Part shown: positions 1-6,809 of the stretch, piece by piece
Layout of the letters: the number at the start of each line of letters is the position of its first letter
How positions within the stretch are numbered: the first letter of the stretch is position 1
Assembly: GCA_030765605.1 (NCBI GenBank)
Contig: JAVCCG010000129.1
Span: 1 to 24,515, forward strand
DNA from: Candidatus Alcyoniella australis
Lineage (GTDB): Bacteria > Lernaellota > Lernaellaia > JAVCCG01 > Alcyoniellaceae
Direction: 5' to 3'
Length of the DNA stretch: 24,515 bases
Notes under the pieces: model-generated
The model's database searches: none
What the model saw: only the letters and a program-made list of their open reading frames with translations
What the model was told of the DNA's origin: nothing
Position numbers and translations under genes: made by a program

Positions 1-179
1 ACTAAAACGATTCACCATGCAACCCTTGGCATTCCCTTCGACCCTCGAGTCTTAGACGCGACAAATGGTTTTAAAGAGCCTGGTGCCGCTTATTGACGCT
101 ACGGATAGCACGTCTTTTAGCCCAACTTCGCAAATTAATCTCGATCCAATCCTCCCGGCGAGCAGGTGGGTGTGGGACA

Positions 180-210
180 GGCGCGTCGGCTTGTTCCAAG
201 CCGACGCGCC
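180..210. repeat. Perfect 14-bp hairpin with 3-nt loop
   Basis: GGCGCGTCGGCTTG (180-193) is perfectly complementary to 197-210, with a TTC loop. It is followed by a C-rich run rather than T residues, so it does not look like a standard intrinsic terminator. It could be a stand-alone palindromic element or a transcript-stabilising structure. It lies 53 bases before the first dispersed repeat copy and may belong to the same mosaic. Confidence 0.8.
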
Positions 211-262
211 GCTCTCTCCCCCCGCGCGATCAGGGTATTGTCGAGTGGTTTTGCAGCTTGGA

Positions 263-380
263 GCTGCACCAAAACTCACAAGCGGACCATGAACGTAGTT
301 CAACGATGATCTCCGCGACGCGGGGTGGATCGTTGGTCAACTACCTGCGTAATCCGCGAGCTTTGCACCGGCTCATAGCC
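263..380 (+). repeat. Dispersed palindromic repeat, copy 1
   Basis: This segment is related to three others in the window. Bases 293-380 align without gaps to 13495-13582 (by eye 66 of 88 identical). Bases 272-320 align inverted to 437-485 (37 of 49 identical). Bases 263-350 align inverted, with gaps, to 24320-24398. Conserved cores are CCGCGACGC, ATCGTTGGTCAAC, GTAAT.CGCGAG and CCGGCTCA.AGCC. Two cores are small palindromes (GTTG-GT-CAAC and CCGGCT-CAT-AGCC with one mismatch), so an RNA or single strand would fold. No coding potential is apparent. Confidence 0.8.
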
Positions 381-400
381 AGCCCTGCTCGCGCCCACCC

Positions 401-422
401 AATAATGTTATCCAACATTATT
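401..422. repeat. Perfect 9-bp AT-rich hairpin between inverted repeat copies
   Basis: AATAATGTT (401-409) pairs perfectly with AACATTATT (414-422) around an ATCC loop. It lies between repeat copies 1 and 4, which face each other, so it is close to the centre of a larger inverted structure. It is downstream of the minus-strand SGNH operon and could act in 3'-end formation, but no T-run follows on either strand. Confidence 0.75.
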
Positions 423-436
423 ACCCCACCATCTTC

Positions 437-485
437 CGTCGCGGAGAGGATCGTGGAGTTACGACCCTGGTTCGCTCGCGTGTTT
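437..485 (-). repeat. Dispersed palindromic repeat, copy 4 (inverted, overlaps gene end)
   Basis: The reverse complement of copy 1 (320 down to 272) aligns here without gaps at about 76 percent. CGTCGCGGAGAGG (437-449) and CGCTCGCGTGTTT are also shared exactly with the copy at 24320-24398. The repeat covers the stop codon and the last codons of the SGNH gene, so it supplies part of that protein's C-terminus. Together with copy 1 it forms a 49-bp imperfect inverted repeat separated by about 116 bp. Confidence 0.75.
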
Positions 486-1421
486 GCCGGGGTGCTCGTC
501 GAGATAGCGCAATATCTCCTCGGCCACCAGGCGGTGCCCCTCGCCGGTGAGGTGCACCGGGCTGATCAGCAGGGCGTCCGCCCCTTGCTCGTCCAGGGCT
601 GATTGCAGCGCCGGGTAGGTGTCGACCCAATCCAGGCCCGAGCGTTGATACCACTGCCGTCCCTCTTGATAGAACGAGCGGCGGTCGGACTCGAGCATTG
701 CCACGGGCACATAAAGGTGCGCCACGTCCGCGCGCTGAAACACCGCCTCGATGATCTCCAGCGCGTGACCGCGCTCGCCAAACGGCGTCTTCTCGATCGA
801 GTGCCGGGCGCGGATCAGGGCCAGGCTTAGCAGGTAGTACATCCGGCTGTGGTGCAGCAGGCCTTGGATTTTGTGCACTAGCGGCCCGTTTCGGCGGCGT
901 TCGCTGATCCCCTGCTGCAGCTCGGGCCGCACGTCGAACGGATCGGCGCAGACCAGCACCAGATCGGGCTGATGGGGCAGCACGTCGCGCTCAAGGCGCA
1001 GCGCCATCTGGGTCAGGTCGTAGCCCGGGACCGCGGCGTTGAACACCTCGTGCCTGCGGCCGGGAAAGCTTTGGTCCAGGCCCTGGCCGACCAGCGCGGC
1101 AAAGGTGCGCCAGGTCTGGACGTTGGCGCCGTAGGCCACCGAGTCGCCGACCACGAACAGCCGGAACACGTCCGCGGGTTTGTGGCGCAGATCCGAGGGC
1201 AGGGGAGCCCAACCGGGGGATGCTCCGGGTTCGCACTCCACGCTCCAGCCCAGCTCCGCGTCGTAGCGCAGTTTGCCGCCGGCGTAGCGATAGCCGTCCT
1301 CAACGTGTTGGGATTGATCGGCCAGGGTCCCGGCCACGATCAGTCGGCAGACCAATTCGCCCAACGCCAGCAGCGCCAGGACCGCCACAACGGCGAACAG
1401 CGCGCGGCGCGCAGCGCTCAT
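459..1421 (-). CDS. SGNH/GDSL-hydrolase-like membrane-anchored protein
   Basis: This 320-residue protein has one N-terminal membrane segment (about residues 6-30), probably a signal anchor, and an extracytoplasmic domain. The SGNH block I motif VGDSVAYG places the expected nucleophile at Ser94, and VPGYD near residue 131 fits block II. Block III is CAD rather than GND. Block V reads SPVHLTGEGH, with His290 present but Ser where the catalytic Asp usually stands three residues earlier. The fold call is therefore firmer than the activity. Known relatives remove or add acyl groups on polysaccharides. Its ATG overlaps the stop of the DUF362 gene by 4 bp (ATGA), indicating translational coupling. 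The last codons lie inside a dispersed repeat copy. Confidence 0.75.
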   Translation of the reverse strand: MSAARRALFAVVAVLALLALGELVCRLIVAGTLADQSQHVEDGYRYAGGKLRYDAELGWSVECEPGASPGWAPLPSDLRHKPADVFRLFVVGDSVAYGANVQTWRTFAALVGQGLDQSFPGRRHEVFNAAVPGYDLTQMALRLERDVLPHQPDLVLVCADPFDVRPELQQGISERRRNGPLVHKIQGLLHHSRMYYLLSLALIRARHSIEKTPFGERGHALEIIEAVFQRADVAHLYVPVAMLESDRRSFYQEGRQWYQRSGLDWVDTYPALQSALDEQGADALLISPVHLTGEGHRLVAEEILRYLDEHPGKHASEPGS

Positions 1422-2536
1422 CGGACCGAGATCAGCTCGTACTCCCGGCTGCCCAGGCCGATGCGCTCCCCGTGCTTAAGCTGCACGGTCCAGTCGATGC
1501 TCGGGTAGATGTCGCGCGCCTTGTCCGCGCCCGGCGCGTGAGCCGATTTCAGCGCGGTATTTTGCAGTCCCGGCGCGGCGTTGAGCAGGTCGATGCAGGC
1601 TTGATCCAGGGCCACGGGATCGCGCGAGGCGACAATGCCGATGTCGGCGACGATCGGCGCGTCGGAGTGCGAGTAGCAGTCGCAGGCGGGCGAGACGTCG
1701 GTGATGAAGTTGACGAACAGCGCGCGTCCGGCCTTGCTCGAGAGCAGGCCCAGGGCGTGTTCGGCCATCCGCATCTGGCAGTGCTCGGCCCCGGCGTTCA
1801 TCTTGGTGCGGATCGCGCCTACCGGGCAGACCACGATGCAGCTTCCGCAGCCGCTGCACTTATCCGGGTCGATCGACGCCTTGCCCCCCTCGGGAATTTC
1901 GATCGCGTCGAAGTTGCACTGGATCGCGCAGTCGCCGCAGGCGATGCACGTCTCCTGGTCGATGTAGGGGTTGACCGTCGAGTGTTGCAAAAGCTTGCCC
2001 GCGCGGTCCGCGCCGCCCATGCCGATGTTCTTGATCGCGCCGCCGAACCCGGTCAGCTCGTGCAGCTTGAAGTGCGCCAGCGAGAGCAGCGCCTGACTGT
2101 GGTGCAGGTCCGCGCCGATGCTGACCTGGGCCAGCTGCGGGCAATCCACGCGCACTTTGACGCACGAGGTGCCCTTGAGCCCGTCGGCGATAATCAGCGG
2201 CGCGCCGACCGAGGAGTAGCCGAAGCCGTTTTGCAGCGCGGTGTGCAGATGCTTAACAGAATCCGAGCGCGAGCCGCGGTAGAGCGTGTTGGTGTCCATC
2301 AGCGCCGGTCGGGCCCCGGCGCGCAGCAGGCGCTGCACGAAGTGGCGCACAAACACCGGCCTGATAAAAGCGGTGCAGCCGGCCTCGCCGAAGTGCAGCT
2401 TGATTGCGGTCAGCCGATCTTTGAAGTCGATCTGCTCGAAGCCCGCGGCGTCGAGTAACGCGTCGATGCGCTGAAACAGGTTGCGCTTGTTGTGGGCGCG
2501 CAGGTCGATCATGAATACCTTGCTAGGATTACTCAT
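1418..2536 (-). CDS. DUF362-domain protein with 2x[4Fe-4S] ferredoxin module
   Basis: The protein is 372 residues with no signal peptide, so probably cytoplasmic. A DUF362-type domain surrounds a bacterial 2x[4Fe-4S] ferredoxin module. The two clusters are C197/C200/C203/C207 (CIACGDC...C) and C227/C230/C233/C237 (CSGCGSC...CP). The segments LHFGEAG near residue 48 and GFGGAIKNIGMG near 163 fit the DUF362 core. A further CDC pair lies at 285-287. The biochemical role of DUF362 ferredoxins is unproven; electron transfer is the reasonable inference. Both ends overlap neighbours by 4 bp (ATGA), so it is the middle gene of a coupled operon with a GT-C enzyme and an SGNH protein. Confidence 0.85.
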   Translation of the reverse strand: MSNPSKVFMIDLRAHNKRNLFQRIDALLDAAGFEQIDFKDRLTAIKLHFGEAGCTAFIRPVFVRHFVQRLLRAGARPALMDTNTLYRGSRSDSVKHLHTALQNGFGYSSVGAPLIIADGLKGTSCVKVRVDCPQLAQVSIGADLHHSQALLSLAHFKLHELTGFGGAIKNIGMGGADRAGKLLQHSTVNPYIDQETCIACGDCAIQCNFDAIEIPEGGKASIDPDKCSGCGSCIVVCPVGAIRTKMNAGAEHCQMRMAEHALGLLSSKAGRALFVNFITDVSPACDCYSHSDAPIVADIGIVASRDPVALDQACIDLLNAAPGLQNTALKSAHAPGADKARDIYPSIDWTVQLKHGERIGLGSREYELISVR

Positions 2537-4272
2537 GGCTCTTCCTCCGATGTCGTGATGGGTTGGTCGCGCCAGACCGTGATCGGCAGCTCGCCGGTGG
2601 TGTAGATCCGGTCGACCTGTCGCGGCCTGATGCGCGCTGGGTCGATCACGAACGGCGGATGCCGGAATCCGTCGCTGTCCTTGACGATCACGTTGCCGCC
2701 TGCCCGGCGGTCTTTAGCGCGGATGAATCCTTGGAACCCGCCCTGGCCGTAGCGCCCGACGATCAGCTGCAGCGAGTCGAAATCGTGGCTCAGCGGATCG
2801 AGTAAGCGCGCGGCCATGCGGCTGCGTTGCTCGACGATGCGCCGCATGCGCTCGTAGGGTTGTTCGAGCAGCATCATTCCCCGCGGCCCGTAGACCAACA
2901 CGGCCACGGACCAGGGGCGCAGGAGGGTCAGGGTGAACTGTAGGCGCTTGGCCTCGTTTTCGGGGTTGGCCCCGCCAACGGGATATTGTCGGCCGGTGTA
3001 GAGGATGCACAGCACCGCGTGCTCGTCCGCGTTCACGCGCTCGAGCATCTGCCGGGCCTGATCCTCCAGCGGCTTGGCGCTTTGCGGCAGCGTGGCGTCG
3101 GGCGGCGGACGTTGCCACTGCAGCACGATCGGGTGCTCCCGGGCCAACCGGGTCAACCAGTTCCAGGGCAGCACCCGCGGCGCGGACTGTAAAAAACCGA
3201 GCACCAGAAACGGCAGCAGCAGCGCAACGCGTCGGCGGTTGTTCTTCAGCGAAGCTATCGCCAGTCCGATCAGCGCCGCGACCGGCGTGGTGATTCCGGC
3301 GAGGTAGACGAAGTCCTTGGTGGAGATCGCTGAAAAGAATATCAGCGGCGCGGCGATCCACAGCCCGAGCAGCCAGCGTCCGGCCAGCCTTTTTTTAAAG
3401 ACCAACACCAGCGAGACCAGGAACAGCACGGTGTTGCTGTAGCCCAGCACGATCCGCGGCCCCTTCTTCAGGTAGTAGTACCACTGGTCGCGGTAGGGGT
3501 AGAGCGGCACGGAGATCAGGTCCGAGTTGTGCGTGGAGTTGGTCTGAATGTAGCCCACGATGAAGGGCAGGGCGGCCAGGGTAGGCAGCACCAGGGCCAG
3601 GGTCGCTCCCAGGGCGAAGCGCCGCGGCGATCGCTGTTCGTTACGCAGTTGCCAAAGCGCGTGGAGCACGATCAGCGCCAGCGGCGCAACGAGGTAGATC
3701 TGCGGGATGCCGCGCTCGGACCACATCGCCGCGGCCATGAGCACACCGGCCAGAACGCAACGCCACAGCCGGGTGAACCCTTCGGAGGTCAGGCAGGCCC
3801 AGATCGCCAGGGTCACGCAGGCCGGTGCGAGCAGGAACGTGCCGTAGACGTGACCCAGCAGGCTGACGTCGGCGAACCAGGCGGCTAGGCAGGCGCCGGC
3901 AGCTCCGGCCCACGGTCCGCCCAGCCGGGCCGCGAGCAGGTAGATGGATAGAAGGTAGAGCAGCAGCGCGATCACGGCCACCGAGCGCACCACGTTGAGG
4001 CTCGAGCCGTAGGCCGAGACCAGCGGCCAGGTCATCCAGAAAATCAGCGGCGGCACGCTGGTGAAGTACTGGTAGCCAAAGGCGCCGTGCAGCCGATCGC
4101 CCAGGGGCAGCCGTGGATCGCCGTGCACGAAACGGTACTTCTGGAAGGCCTGGATGTGATCGACGGTGTCGATCTCGAGCACGGCCTGGTCGCTGGCGAT
4201 CCACTGGCCGTGCAGCGCAGCGCTCAGCGCCATCACCAGCAGCAGTATCGCCAGGGAGAGGTATTTGGGCAT
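2533..4272 (-). CDS. GT-C fold membrane glycosyltransferase (ArnT/PMT-like)
   Basis: This is a 579-residue polytopic membrane protein. A first transmembrane segment (about 4-22) is followed by a periplasmic loop with an acidic motif (EIDTVDH, residues 33-39) and then SVPPLIFW (73-80). These correspond to the early Asp and the PPL motif of GT39/GT83-type enzymes, which transfer sugars from polyprenyl-phosphate donors on the outer face of the inner membrane. About ten further hydrophobic helices reach residue ~365, followed by a soluble C-terminal domain of ~200 residues. It is the first gene of the minus-strand operon, and its TGA overlaps the next ATG. I see no strong Shine-Dalgarno at this ATG. 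Donor and acceptor cannot be told from sequence. Confidence 0.68.
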   Translation of the reverse strand: MPKYLSLAILLLVMALSAALHGQWIASDQAVLEIDTVDHIQAFQKYRFVHGDPRLPLGDRLHGAFGYQYFTSVPPLIFWMTWPLVSAYGSSLNVVRSVAVIALLLYLLSIYLLAARLGGPWAGAAGACLAAWFADVSLLGHVYGTFLLAPACVTLAIWACLTSEGFTRLWRCVLAGVLMAAAMWSERGIPQIYLVAPLALIVLHALWQLRNEQRSPRRFALGATLALVLPTLAALPFIVGYIQTNSTHNSDLISVPLYPYRDQWYYYLKKGPRIVLGYSNTVLFLVSLVLVFKKRLAGRWLLGLWIAAPLIFFSAISTKDFVYLAGITTPVAALIGLAIASLKNNRRRVALLLPFLVLGFLQSAPRVLPWNWLTRLAREHPIVLQWQRPPPDATLPQSAKPLEDQARQMLERVNADEHAVLCILYTGRQYPVGGANPENEAKRLQFTLTLLRPWSVAVLVYGPRGMMLLEQPYERMRRIVEQRSRMAARLLDPLSHDFDSLQLIVGRYGQGGFQGFIRAKDRRAGGNVIVKDSDGFRHPPFVIDPARIRPRQVDRIYTTGELPITVWRDQPITTSEEEP

Positions 4273-4323
4273 CGGACAAGCTTAGCCGCGCCGGACTATG
4301 CCGAGCAAGGCCGCGACTTGAGA

Positions 4324-4352
4324 TTGACAAGCGAGTCGCGTGTGGGTTTTAT
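4324..4352 (+). promoter_or_regulatory. Candidate sigma70 promoter for fbp
   Basis: A perfect TTGACA (4324-4329) is followed after 17 bp by TTTTAT (4347-4352), a 4-of-6 match to the -10 consensus. Transcription would begin near 4359, giving a leader of about 38 nt before fbp. It sits in the only gap between the divergent glycosyltransferase operon and fbp. Confidence 0.6.
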
Positions 4353-4396
4353 TGCAAGGAACATAAAAAATCGGCAACACGACCAATGGAGAAGCT

Positions 4397-5407
4397 ATGC
4401 AAAGCCAAACCATGACACGCTTCATTTTCGAGAACCAACGCCATTTTCCCGAGGCGCGTGGCAAGCTCTCGGGGTTGTTGGCGCAGATCGAGCTGGCATG
4501 CAAGATTATCTCGCGCGAGGTCAATAAGGCGGGCCTGGTCGAAGTCCTGGGCCTGACCGGCAGCCGCAACGTCCAGGGCGAACAGGTGCGCAAGCTCGAC
4601 GTCTACGCCAACGAGGTGATGAAGCACGTGCTGGGCAGCTCGGGTTATCTAAACTCGATGGCCAGCGAGGAAGAAGAGAGCGCGGTCTGCGTGCAGGCCG
4701 AACACCTGCGCGGAGACTATGTTGTCTCCTTCGACCCGCTGGACGGCAGCAGCAACATCGACGCCAACGTCTCGATCGGCACGATCTTCTCGATCCACCG
4801 CTCGCGCGAAGAGCCGGGGCTCGAGGGCGGTCTGCTCCAGCCGGGGCGCAAACAGGTCGCGGCCGGATACGTGGTCTACGGCTCGTCGACGATCCTGGTC
4901 TACACCACCGGCAGCGGCGTGCACGGTTTTACCCTCGACCCGTCGATGGGCGAGTTCCTGCTCTCGCACGAGAACATCACGATTCCCGCCAGCGGCAAGC
5001 TCTACTCGGTCAACGAGGGCAACTACCCGTATTGGGACGATGCGACCCGGGAGTACATCGGCTACATCAAACAGATGGACCGCTCTACGGGGCGGCCTTA
5101 CTCGTTGCGCTATATAGGCAGCCTGGTGGCCGACTTCCACCGTACGCTGCTCTACGGCGGGATCTTTCTCTATCCGCGCGACTCCAAGGATCCGCGCAAG
5201 AGCTCGGGCAAGCTGCGGCTGCTGTACGAGGCCTCTCCGCTGGCCTTCATCGTTGAGCAGGCCGGCGGCCGCGCCAGCGACGGGCGGCGCAGTATCCTCG
5301 ACATCGAACCTCAGTCTCTGCACCAGCGCGTGCCGCTGATTATCGGCAGCGCCAAGGAAGTCGATCTCTATGAAAAGTTCATAAAACAGGGCGTAAAAAC
5401 AAGTTAA
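4397..5407 (+). CDS. fbp: Fructose-1,6-bisphosphatase, class I
   Basis: The 336-residue protein hydrolyses fructose 1,6-bisphosphate to fructose 6-phosphate in gluconeogenesis and sugar-phosphate metabolism; it is cytoplasmic. It has the full class I length and hallmark motifs: ASEEEES (89-95), the metal-binding DPLDGSSNID (113-122), YGSSTILVYTTG (161-172), GKLRLLYEASP (271-281) and EQAGG (287-291). GGAG lies 6 nt before the ATG. It faces away from the glycosyltransferase operon and has its own TTGACA promoter. It is the only clear central-metabolism gene in the window and nothing around it suggests a linked pathway. No obvious intrinsic terminator follows. Confidence 0.97.
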   Translation: MQSQTMTRFIFENQRHFPEARGKLSGLLAQIELACKIISREVNKAGLVEVLGLTGSRNVQGEQVRKLDVYANEVMKHVLGSSGYLNSMASEEEESAVCVQAEHLRGDYVVSFDPLDGSSNIDANVSIGTIFSIHRSREEPGLEGGLLQPGRKQVAAGYVVYGSSTILVYTTGSGVHGFTLDPSMGEFLLSHENITIPASGKLYSVNEGNYPYWDDATREYIGYIKQMDRSTGRPYSLRYIGSLVADFHRTLLYGGIFLYPRDSKDPRKSSGKLRLLYEASPLAFIVEQAGGRASDGRRSILDIEPQSLHQRVPLIIGSAKEVDLYEKFIKQGVKTS

Positions 5408-5425
5408 TGCAGTGCACGGGGCAAC

Positions 5426-5483
5426 TTGACTTTTTCCGGCCGTTCATTTAGGTATAAGCGGTCTTAAAGGCTCGCAACCTTTA
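5426..5483 (+). promoter_or_regulatory. Possible promoter and leader hairpin of the surface-protein operon
   Basis: TTGACT (5426-5431) is followed by TATAAG (5453-5458), but the 21-bp spacer is longer than optimal. At 17 bp the -10 would be the weak TAGGTA. Just downstream, TAAAGG (5465-5470) and CCTTTA (5478-5483) form a 6-bp inverted repeat that would lie at the start of the transcript. This is the only promoter-like sequence between fbp and the barrel gene. Confidence 0.35.
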
Positions 5484-5557
5484 CCTAGTCAAGAGACCCA
5501 GGAAATTTGATCGAATTGCCCTTTGATCCTGCACGCGACCAAGGAAAGGAATAACTG

Positions 5558-6799
5558 ATGAAGCTGAGGGCGGTGCTTCTGATGTTGGTCATCTTCCTCA
5601 TCGTAAGCTTCGCCACCGCATCTTTGGCCCAGGAGGGCGACGATGACGGTGACGACGACGACGACGATGACGGTGACGACGACGATGGCGGAGACGACGA
5701 CGACGACGACGACGAAGGCGACGACGACGACGACGAGGATGAGAACAAGTGGGGCGAAGCGGCCCTAGATCACCCGTTGCACGACGTCTTCACTTATCCC
5801 ACCGACTACGTGGCTCGTCCGTTGGTCTACAATCGACGGATCTCCGAGTTGGGAGTGGTTTACCACCACTTCTACGCCACGGAATACTGGGACGAGGACG
5901 GTAACCTGGTCACCGGCAGCTTCAAGGTCAAGAAACAGACCTGGGAGCTGTACTTCGGTCTGGGCATTACCGACAACCTCACCTTCACGATGCGCTTCCC
6001 GTTCAGCTACAAAGAGACGCTGATCAAGCCCGGCAATCAAAATTACCGGCGCTTCAAGAGCAACGTCTACGGCGCCTCGATGGAGGACGCCCTGCGCAAT
6101 TGGTTGGACCAGGACGACATCTGGAAGTTGTGGGAAGCCACCTTGCCGCAGATGGGCGACGCCAGTTTCGAGATTCGTTACCAGGTCTACCATCGCTACG
6201 TCGACGACTGGAACACCTCGCTGGCGATTGACGCCAACTGGAAGTTCCCCACGGGCAACGACAACCCGCGGCGCAACGAGATCGCACGCAACTATCTGAC
6301 CGCGGGCACAACCGACTTCTACGGCGGCGTGGCCTTCAAGCAGCAGTTGTGGAAATTCTCGGCGATGGCCAAGGCCGGATACCTCTATCGAATGCCCTCG
6401 AACACCAAGTACAGCCCGGGCGAGATAGACATGGCCGATCAGGTCCAGGGCTACGGCGAGGTATTCTTCCAGGTGCCCAAGCTGCCGCCCTATCTGGGCA
6501 GCTTCGCCGTGGGTTCTGGGGTCAGTGTGATGTCGCGGCTGTTCGACACTACGATCGAGGACAAGGACGACCGTCGATTGACGCTGGACGACAAGGGAAC
6601 GTTCATCAACGTCCAGCCCAAGCTGCTCTATCAGCGCAGCTCGGGCTACGACGTCTGGATCGGCATGGACGTCCCGTTCGCCGGGCAGAACAGCTTCCTC
6701 AAGTACTCGCGGTCTTACTTCCTACCGCCATACGAGGTCGAGACGTATGAGCCAGCCGGTATCACCTACTCGATCGGCATTGCCAAGCGCTGGCAGTAG
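5558..6799 (+). CDS. Outer-membrane beta-barrel protein with Asp-rich mature N-terminus
   Basis: The protein has 413 residues. A signal peptide (1-24, cleavage near SLA-Q) is followed by a strikingly acidic segment at 26-62 made only of Asp (27), Glu (4) and Gly (6). From about residue 70 to the end, alternating aromatic/polar beta-strands (for example WELYFGLGITDNLTFTMRF) and a C-terminal strand ending YSIGIAKRWQ point to a transporter-like outer-membrane barrel. AAGGAAAGGA lies just before the ATG. It is the first gene of a three-gene operon; the next start is only 10 nt after its stop. I do not recognise a named family, and the substrate is unknown. The acidic arm could bind cations such as calcium, which is inference. 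Confidence 0.8.
   Translation: MKLRAVLLMLVIFLIVSFATASLAQEGDDDGDDDDDDDGDDDDGGDDDDDDDEGDDDDDEDENKWGEAALDHPLHDVFTYPTDYVARPLVYNRRISELGVVYHHFYATEYWDEDGNLVTGSFKVKKQTWELYFGLGITDNLTFTMRFPFSYKETLIKPGNQNYRRFKSNVYGASMEDALRNWLDQDDIWKLWEATLPQMGDASFEIRYQVYHRYVDDWNTSLAIDANWKFPTGNDNPRRNEIARNYLTAGTTDFYGGVAFKQQLWKFSAMAKAGYLYRMPSNTKYSPGEIDMADQVQGYGEVFFQVPKLPPYLGSFAVGSGVSVMSRLFDTTIEDKDDRRLTLDDKGTFINVQPKLLYQRSSGYDVWIGMDVPFAGQNSFLKYSRSYFLPPYEVETYEPAGITYSIGIAKRWQ
5633..5743 (+). repeat. GAY/GGY trinucleotide tract encoding the Asp/Gly segment
   Basis: A 111-bp, near-uninterrupted run of GAC, GAT, GGC and GGT codons (with a few GAA/GAG) encodes residues 26-62 of the barrel protein. Mixed GAC and GAT codons argue that the amino-acid composition is selected and not just a fresh microsatellite expansion. 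Such tracts can still change length in steps of 3 bp. Confidence 0.85.
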
Positions 6800-6809
6800 G
6801 GGGTGAATC

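Larger units (their letters stand above)
1..458. other. Gene-free, palindrome-rich intergenic region
   Basis: I see no credible gene here. The short open frames lack a ribosome binding site and recognisable protein features, and they overlap on both strands. The stretch holds a perfect 14-bp hairpin (180-210), one dispersed repeat copy (263-380), a perfect 9-bp hairpin (401-422) and the start of an inverted repeat copy (437-485) that runs into the 3' end of the SGNH gene. The first ~120 bases show nothing I can interpret. Confidence 0.7.

Noticed and set aside
401-422. Intrinsic terminator for the SGNH operon
   Set aside because: The stem is perfect, but the minus strand continues with GGGTGGG instead of a T-run, so I list it only as a hairpin.
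93-602. 169-codon plus-strand frame at the left edge
   Set aside because: It runs through hairpins and the dispersed repeats and into the antisense of the SGNH gene. No start signal or protein-like segment is seen.
1220-2458. 412-codon plus-strand frame opposite the DUF362 gene
   Set aside because: It is an Arg/Ala/Val/Asp-rich shadow without a ribosome site. The opposite strand has two perfect ferredoxin motifs.
5633-5743. Pure microsatellite without coding meaning
   Set aside because: The tract is in frame in a gene with a good signal peptide, and similar Asp runs with mixed GAC/GAT codons occur in three other exported proteins.
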